Part shown: positions 58,401 through 64,000 of the stretch, one piece after another
How positions within the stretch are numbered: position 1 is the stretch's first letter
Layout: each line of letters opens with the position of its first letter
Assembly (NCBI GenBank): GCA_030248215.1
Contig: JASANG010001457.1
Location: forward strand, 1-64,000
Direction of reading: 5' to 3'
DNA: 64,000 bases
Source: Enoplolaimus lenunculus
Taxonomy: Eukaryota > Nematoda > Enoplea > Enoplida > Thoracostomopsidae
The notes under the pieces: model-generated
What the model saw: only the letters and a program-made list of their open reading frames with translations
Database searches by the model: none
What the model was told of the DNA's origin: nothing
Program-made: the position numbers and the translations under genes

Positions 58401-60205
58401 TTTTTGTGTAATATGACTGGTTTAGCGTACCTTATTTACTATTAATTTCACGACGCAAATGTTGTTAAAACGTTAAATTGGTCCAAATCTTCAGGACTCA
58501 CTCTAGTTTTAATATATCGGAGGATAATGCCAATTTGGCTCCTAATAACCTCCCCTGATGATTTCAATTAAATTTTAAATTTTTAAGACTTGAATTGAAT
58601 ACGTACCTCCACTTTTTGATCTTATATGACCTACTGCGGAACCAAAAATGTATTTTCATCAGTTTCTAAATCTAAAATATTTTCATGTGTATATATTGTT
58701 GTGTAAAAGCAAAGAGCGCTGAGTTGATTTGCGTCATTTTTGTGTTGGATGATCGTGCTAGTGGATCCAGAGGGGATAAGGGGCAGAAACGGGCGTCCGC
58801 CCCTCGTCAGAATTTTTTGTGACGAAATGGTAAGCTGTCTACCTTACAATTTTTCCCCTCAGAAAATTTTTTTGTAAAAAAATACAATTTTTGCCCTCAG
58901 AATTTTTTAAGATAAAATCTAGCAATTTTTTCCTTTGAAAAATTTTTGGTGACAAAATGATGACCATACAATTTCTGTGTTTCATAACATTTGCCGAACC
59001 GCCCCGCCCGCCCCAGTCAGAAAATTTTGGATCCGGCATTGGATATACCAAAAAAGCCAAGTCTACTCATAAAATTGACAAGGATTTGTTCTGACTCAGA
59101 TTTGAATACAGAATTTCTTATTGTCAGCTCCAGCTACTTTAGTGGTGAAACATCGCAAATTATTAAAAAAATTACACAATAGCATTTCTTTTCGGATACA
59201 TATCCGGATATTTTTTATATCCAGAAATCCGGATATCCGGTGCCCATCTAGAATAAGGACGAACGAAATTCATCTGTAGTGAGTGCGATGTTTAACATGC
59301 TTTGAGAAAAATCCCAGGCAAAAGTTTGTCTCACGAAGTAAATGTGTATCTAAAGCTTTTATTGTCTCGTGTCACACTGTCTCGTTATAATATATTTTGC
59401 ACAATGGTTCCACTTGTACACCCGATCACAATATTTTGACGGCGTCGACGCTTACAACAATTACATTTTTACCTCTAAACTGAACAATTACCGTCTTCGG
59501 GATTAAGCAAAGCATAATTCTGTGCGTATCGTACAACAGAGGCGGAATAAGCGTGTCACCGGCAGGAAACAATCCTGGACTGAACGAAGGCCAAAGGATA
59601 GCGCTGTTTAGAATCGTCAATTTATCAGACACTAAGGTATCGTGGTTTTGTGTGGCAAATGGAAAATTACTATAGTTTTTGTTGAAAATACTATGATCAA
59701 CAGTGGTTTTCGTTACTATTTGCCGTTCTTCATATTCACCATTGGGCAGGTTAACGACATCAATCACACGTCCGCATTTGAGCAAAACACTGTTCACTGT
59801 ACAACAGTTTGCAGCATGCGCATCGCGGATTGGTTCTATTGGTTTAGCAATTGTGTCGTGAAATTGTTTAATTGCGCTTTGTTGCGCTTCGACTTCGGCG
59901 TCTCCAACATTTTCAACTTCATCAAAAAATTCCAGCCGTTTTTCACGGCTTGGAGCAATGAAGCCCGATGGTTGTGTAAGACATCGTTCGTCGCACGCTA
60001 ATGAACTGTTGATCTCAGCGTAGTTAAAACCAGATATGTGCCGACTGAACATGGTTGTATCAAACCCGGGTGCAAATATCACACTGCAATAGTAGACGAT
60101 AAAAAATACAGGCCAAAATAGATAAATGGTAAATATTAACCGTTTTGTTTTTTGAAACCACGATTGAATTGTCTCAAATAAATCAGCAACCAACGAACGG
60201 GGCAT
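52444..60205 (-). CDS. Golgi carbohydrate sulfotransferase-like protein B (Sulfotransfer_2 type)
   Basis: Four exons on the minus strand: 60205-59473, 55612-55474, 53768-53373 and 52723-52444, joined in phases 1, 2 and 2 (515 residues). Exons 2 and 4 have exactly the lengths of those in paralogue A (139 and 280 nt) and exon 3 differs by one codon. The type II anchor is at about residues 23-41 (LIFTIYLFWPVFFIVYYC), followed by a stem about 70 residues longer than in A. The 5' PAPS-region counterpart reads IPKTVIVQFRALI (235-247) and the 3' motif VRDPIVRFVVGY (307-318): the Thr and Ser kept in A (NTQFR, FISGY) are Val here. FYPQFWFCDFQQHL and the C-terminal TTYYIDYVHFAFPM match A closely. PAPS binding, and so activity, may be altered. 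The first intron (3.9 kb) holds a MITE, part of another, a hairpin series and an 89-bp minisatellite. Confidence 0.85.
53918..54459. mobile_element. MITE, AAAGCCCTATTCA family, enlarged copy
   Basis: Left ACACACACGTGCAAGCTTTTGCAG and right TTGCACGTGAAAATAGGGCTT are inverted and share CACGTGCAAG and GCAGC words with 19358-19606. It lies in intron 2 of sulfotransferase B. The outermost left bases are worn. Confidence 0.55.
55000..55392. mobile_element. TA-flanked MITE with internal 140-bp duplication
   Basis: CACTGTAAATTTC at the left is inverted at the right as GAAATTTACAGTG, with TA on both sides. Inside, a segment beginning TATCAGAACTCAGAATTTT (55067) repeats at 55207. The interior is rich in GAGTTGATT and CAACTCA words in both senses. 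It is inserted in a telomere-like MITE (flanks TAGGCTTAATCCCACACTTAG and CAGGCTTATGC) in intron 1 of sulfotransferase B. A relative lies at 61216-61480. Confidence 0.85.
56493..56640. repeat. series of four hairpins with CTAAC-GGG-GTTAG apex
   Basis: Palindromes centred near 56506, 56549, 56585 and 56625 share the apex CTAACGGGGTTAG (last one GTTAA). The first is a perfect 12-bp stem, AATAAATCTAAC / GTTAGATTTATT, around GGG. The second adds GGCCAAAT with one base missing opposite, the third adds ACT/AGT, the fourth ATT/AAT with a wobble. Spacing is 36-43 bp. It lies in intron 1 of sulfotransferase B; no coding signal. Confidence 0.8.
57181..57626. repeat. 89-bp minisatellite, 5 copies
   Basis: Units start at 57181, 57270, 57359, 57448 and 57537, each with GTCGGGTTGAGCTCAAGCTC, CCCCCAACTAAAATC and AAAATTAGCGAATTTGG. 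Copies are nearly identical; the last has one or two changes. It lies in intron 1 of sulfotransferase B. Confidence 0.95.
58770..59035. mobile_element. Dispersed element with CGGGCGTCCGCCCC and CCAGTCAGAAAATTTTGGATCC
   Basis: GGCGTCCGCCCCTCGTCAGAA, GACGAAATGG and GCCCGCCCCAGTCAGAAAAT, GGATCCGG recur in similar order near 45190-45345, 58190-58250 and 13530-13580. The whole lies in intron 1 of sulfotransferase B. The family is unassigned and the ends uncertain. Confidence 0.45.
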
Positions 60206-61215
60206 TTCGTAGCTGCACCGATTTTAAAGAAATGTTTAAGACAGAATATTATAGAATATTTTGTTAGTTACTGAACTGTGAAAGCTGAGTTGAATTGACT
60301 TTAGTAAGTTTACGCTGGTTTTCAAACTACGCACATTAAATATTGAACTAGTGAATAAGCGTGCTCAGTACAATATATATTAAACATCTATATATAACGT
60401 AAAATTGAAAACGTCTTGGTAACAACAACTTCATGAAAATTGTCAACAACCTAAAATAACTGTATAATTTAAATTTAAGGTTTTACTTATGCCAAACCCT
60501 GGGCTTATAGGTCTACGCAGGTAATCCCTAAATACATAAAGCTTGTTAACCCTAAAAGCAGTGTACGTTTTCAAAAAAGTTTTGTTTAGATTTCAGTCAT
60601 ATGTACAAATATCAGCTAATACTACGAATTTTTAAAACGAACTCATTTTGTAAAGCCAGTAAACAGACAAAATTTTGCTCCTACTGTTGCGTAGAACTTG
60701 TGCGTAGGGAGGTTATGCGAGATAAAGATCACTCCTTTGACTGCTGTCGTACGTTCCCACTTTGTTTGAACTAAAACGTATCGCAGAAATATCAATCACA
60801 AAATGGGATGCATCTCTTGCGCTGGAACAAAGTGAACAAATGACAGAATCCCAATAGGATCCATCATGTGGCGTTGCCGGGATTTTTACCGGCGAGCGGT
60901 AAGCGACCAAGAAAAGTTCCTGACTTTTCATACTGTGCGGAAAATTTAATTTTTCGAGCGTTCAGAAATTTTCACCATCAACGAAAGTTGCTCAATTCAC
61001 ATTCCGCAATGAATCTAATGCAGCAAATGCGCAACGATGTGAAATACCCATTGGCTTGTTAAATGTGTTCTGCAAGGACATATTCTTAACTGGTGACAGG
61101 TACTACATACGTTTGAGATTATAGGCTCAGAAAGCGAACATTGATAGTGCTCAGGGTGTAAACGGATAGTAAAAAACGAAAACGATAGTGATCAAAATAA
61201 CGGAAAAGAAAAACA

Positions 61216-61480
61216 ACAGTGTATATTTCAGTGAGTTGATTTTAACTCACAATTAGTTGAATCACTCGGACTACAGTTAGAACTATCAGAACTCAGTATT
61301 TTGAGTTGATGCAATTCATTCTAAGTTAAGTAATCAACTCTATCCAGAGTAACCTCAGCTCAGAGTGAGAATCAACTTAACTCAGATTGTCGAGTTAAAG
61401 TTTACTGATACTAATTCAGAAAGAACCAACTCGTTGCTAAACGATTAATCAACCCATTGGTATTAACAGAGAAACATTGA
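61216..61480. mobile_element. MITE related to 55000-55392
   Basis: CAGTGTATATTTCAGTGAGTTGATTTT at the left and the interior TATCAGAACTCAGTATTTTG and GAGAATCAACTTAACTCAGA align with the other copy. The right terminal repeat is worn, and the internal duplication is absent, so this is the single-unit form. Confidence 0.7.
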
Positions 61481-61597
61481 CGTATAAAAGTTTCAAAAAT
61501 GTTTTATTATTCTGCGAACACAATCGAGGCGTACATCAATTAACCGGCCCTTCGAAAATTTCACAGAAAGATGACGGATACATCGAAGTTTTTAAAA

Positions 61598-61765
61598 TGG
61601 CCCATGTATAGAAAAGGTCCCTCCCAATTTCCCGAGGAATACCCCAATTTCCCAAAATCGTAAACTTCTCCGTAACATCCCAGTTTCCCAAAATCGCAAT
61701 ATCCCGGGTAATATCCTAATTTCCCGGGTAATACCCCAATTTCTCAAACTAGCAGTATCACGGGT
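61598..61765. mobile_element. hAT-type left end followed by CCAATTTCCC repeats
   Basis: TGGCCCATGTATAGAAAAGG is the terminal sequence of the CCATGTATAGAACAGG MITE family. It is followed by a loose array of CCCAATTTCCC / AATATCCCGGGTAAT units instead of telomere-like DNA. The right end is not identified. Confidence 0.5.
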
Positions 61766-62266
61766 CTTTTGCCAATTTTAAATCCAAATATCCTGGAAAA
61801 AGTTAAGGTGTATACTTAGTTTCGGGCATAGGCTTGGCGGAACCATAGACAGACGAATGCAAGAAGGCTTTGCCTTTTTGTAGCCAAATTCGCTCATTTG
61901 ATCTCCCGCACTTGGGAAACTTGCTCACATTAAAAAACATTTTATTTTGTGTTTTCAAAGGGCTCTCGACCTCCCCAAACCTCCGCGCAAAGCAATACTG
62001 TGTCTGTGCAGCTTAAGTGTGAGAGCCGCCTAGTGCGGGGGGTTTAGGGGGCGGTAGCCCCCCGTCCTGCTTAGGATCCCTTAAAATTGCGGGGGGTTCA
62101 GGGGGGCGCCCCCCTGAGAACGTAATTTAAAAAGGAATCTATGTGGAGGATGGAAAGTTTTATCTCGGGAAGATGTTTTTTATTGTGTTCTCGAAGGCGT
62201 TGTGCCCCTACAACCCTCACCCCACTAGGTAATTTACGTCTATATTGAAATTATATTAAACACAGT

Positions 62267-62850
62267 AGCCCATGTTACGCTGAGGGCCGTCCCGCTGTCC
62301 CGGGACAGTGGGACAGCGGGATAATGGGACAGCGGGACAGTAGGACAGCGGGACAGTGAGACAGTGGGACAGTTGGACAGTGGGACAGGAGGACAGTGGG
62401 ACAGTGGGACAGCAGGACAGTGGGACAACGGGACAGTGGGACGGTAGGATAGTGGGACAGTGGGACAGTACTACAGTGGGAAAAGGGACAGCGGGACAGT
62501 AGGACAGCTGGACAGTGGGACAGCGGGGCAGTGGGACAACGGGATTGTGGGACAATGGGACAGCTGGGACAGTGGGACAACGGGACACGGGGACAATGGG
62601 ACAGTGGACAATGGGGCAGTGAGACAACTTGACAATGGGACAACGGGACAGCTGGGACAACGAGACAGCAGAACAATGGGACAGTGGGAAAATGGGACAG
62701 TGGGACAACGGGACAGCCGGGACAGCTGAGACAGCTGGGACAGCGGGGACAGCCGGAACAATAAAACAGCGGAACAGCAGGGCAATGGGACAGCCTTGAC
62801 AGCAGACAGCAGGACAGCCCGGACGAAATGGACTGCGGGACAGCTGGGAC
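62267..62850. mobile_element. hAT-type element with 9-bp GGGACAGNN minisatellite (right end unclear)
   Basis: AGCCCATGTTACGCTGAGGG then GCCGTCCCGCTGTCCCGGGA repeat the terminal and subterminal order of the right end of 16117-18987 read on the other strand. The core is about 60 units of GGGACAGTG / GGGACAGCG. The plus strand is G-rich here, opposite to the 16 kb copy. No right terminal repeat or target duplication was found; it abuts another element at 62851. Confidence 0.7.
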
Positions 62851-63052
62851 GGCCCATGTTACTATTAGGGCCAGCCGGGAGACAATGTTTCCACTTACAC
62901 ATTTCCTCTGCCTAAACCAAGGGAAGTTCTGTTATTTTACGTATAAAATATGCACTAAAATAAAAAAGTGCGGTAGAGAGACCTTTTCACTTTGAGGCTG
63001 CCGCTCTCCTGAACGGCTGCGATTGCAAGCGACCCTAAAAGTAACATGGGCC
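62851..63052. mobile_element. hAT-type MITE abutting the minisatellite element
   Basis: GGCCCATGTTACTATTAGGG at the left and CCCTAAAAGTAACATGGGCC at the right are inverted, 202 bp. The interior is unique rather than telomere-like. The flanking 8-mers do not match. Confidence 0.65.
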
Positions 63053-63814
63053 TCTGCTGTCCCACATTAAAGCTATTCTACATATATGCAAGAATTAGAG
63101 CCCTATTGTGCAAAAACGTTACAAAGTGCCAATTGACAGGTGCCCCAATAAACGCATGTAATCCTACGCGAGAAATTCAAAGTATATGAACTTTGAAAAG
63201 CTCAAAATTTTTCTGTTGTTTGAATCGGATTAAATAAAAAATCTTTACAATTTAAGCTTGTACTCTGGTGACGCTTGCAACACTGTTCAATTTTATTTCT
63301 TTTGCTCGGCTGCCGACTAAAATATACTTTTAAATTTTGGCCAAATTAACAAAAATTCTAATCATTTTGACACAATGCGGTCTTTATGCATGCTCCGAAC
63401 GGTCTGTGGAATTTCACATCGTCAATTGATTTTTGCTTTAGCCATACGAGTTATTGCAAGTAGTGTCGCTGTTTTTTTTAAAATTTTAAAATTTTAAAAT
63501 TTCAATTGACGGCTACTGTCAGTAAAATGAACAGTAACCGTCAACTGCGGATTTTTATGTTACAGTATCGAGGGAAGGGTACCTACGCATGCATCAGTGA
63601 ATGTAAAAGCTGTTTCAATATTTTCGGGTAGTTTCCGATCGAAATTTATAAAATTTAACAGTAGGTGTAATGTCAACTCATGTTCTGGTACACATTGGCA
63701 ATAACTCGAGTTAATATTTTAACGGCAATTGTCAATTATTAACCCCTTCTCACATTGAGTTGCCTATAGGCAACTTAGCGCAGTGTATATACGTTAAATA
63801 ATATATCGCACCGT

Positions 63815-64000
63815 GTTTAACAATTGCAACACGTAAACATAGTACTAAATCACCACAAGACGTGAGAGCCCCCTCGGGCTCGAGCGTCAAGCTCCTATAG
63901 CTGAGTGGTGATGGTATACGCCTCCCACTCCAGTCACCGGAGTTCGAATCCTAGCATAAAAGTAGGTCTCAGAAGAAATAGAAAATATTCATGTGAGAAA
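63815..64000 (+). mobile_element. tRNA-derived SINE, cut by the window edge
   Basis: The clearest copy: GACGTGAGAGCCCCCTCGGG, A box TAGCTGAGTGGTGATGG, an anticodon-arm-like GCCTCCCACTCC, B box GGAGTTCGAATCC, then the tail GAAAATATTCATGTGAGAAA at the window end. The tRNA-like part most resembles a glycine tRNA, but this is a guess from the loop sequence. Confidence 0.8.

Larger units (their letters stand above)
60206..64000. other. gene-free right flank
   Basis: Upstream of sulfotransferase B no exon is supported. The stretch holds MITEs, the G-rich minisatellite element, C/G-rich words at 61960-62110 and a SINE at the edge. A direct A/T repeat AAAATTTT lies at 63480-63500. Confidence 0.5.

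Noticed and set aside
62240-62902. Open frames of CPxVPLSHCP type on both strands
   Set aside because: Same 9-bp repeat artefact as at 16 kb.

Overview
The window is eukaryotic, AT-rich animal DNA and most likely nematode. The reasons are the serpentine chemoreceptor-type receptor, the ShKT secreted protein, the paralogous Golgi sulfotransferase-like pair, and many degenerate interstitial copies of TTAGGC, the nematode telomere unit. Genes are split by GT-AG introns. Exon models below were assembled by hand from splice signals, reading phase and remembered family resemblance, so they need transcript support. I saw no reverse transcriptase, transposase or integrase coding region; all mobile DNA seen is non-autonomous.

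Layout. 1388-10765 (+): the 3' eleven exons of a GRAMD4-like membrane protein, with its 5' part outside the window or unseen. 10766-24527: a long gene-free stretch with MITEs, a palindrome cluster, a 2.87 kb hAT-type element filled by a 9-bp minisatellite (16117-18987), a fold-back element and two tRNA-derived SINEs. 24528-26210 (+): a single-exon seven-helix receptor. 26373-27526: a 577-bp tandem duplication. 29475-30833 (+): a secreted protein with an Arg/Gly-rich tail. 34069-36441 (+): a secreted three-ShKT protein. 40149-41061 (+): a small single-pass membrane protein. 43166-47865 (-) and 52444-60205 (-): two tandem four-exon sulfotransferase paralogues with identical intron phases and nearly identical exon sizes. 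60206-64000: repeats only.

The genes do not form one pathway. The sulfotransferase pair is a local duplication, and the two secreted proteins plus the chemoreceptor-type receptor are typical of lineage-specific nematode gene families.

The most distinctive feature is the repeat landscape. Short hAT-type elements, recognised by shared terminal repeats and 8-bp target duplications that are exact at four insertions and partial at several others, carry tandem-repeat cores. Some cores are decayed telomere-like TTAGGC; others are GGGACAG-type 9-bp arrays with G-quadruplex potential. A second unusual structure is a run of four hairpins at 56493-56640 with a constant CTAAC-GGG-GTTAG apex and outer stems that differ but still pair.
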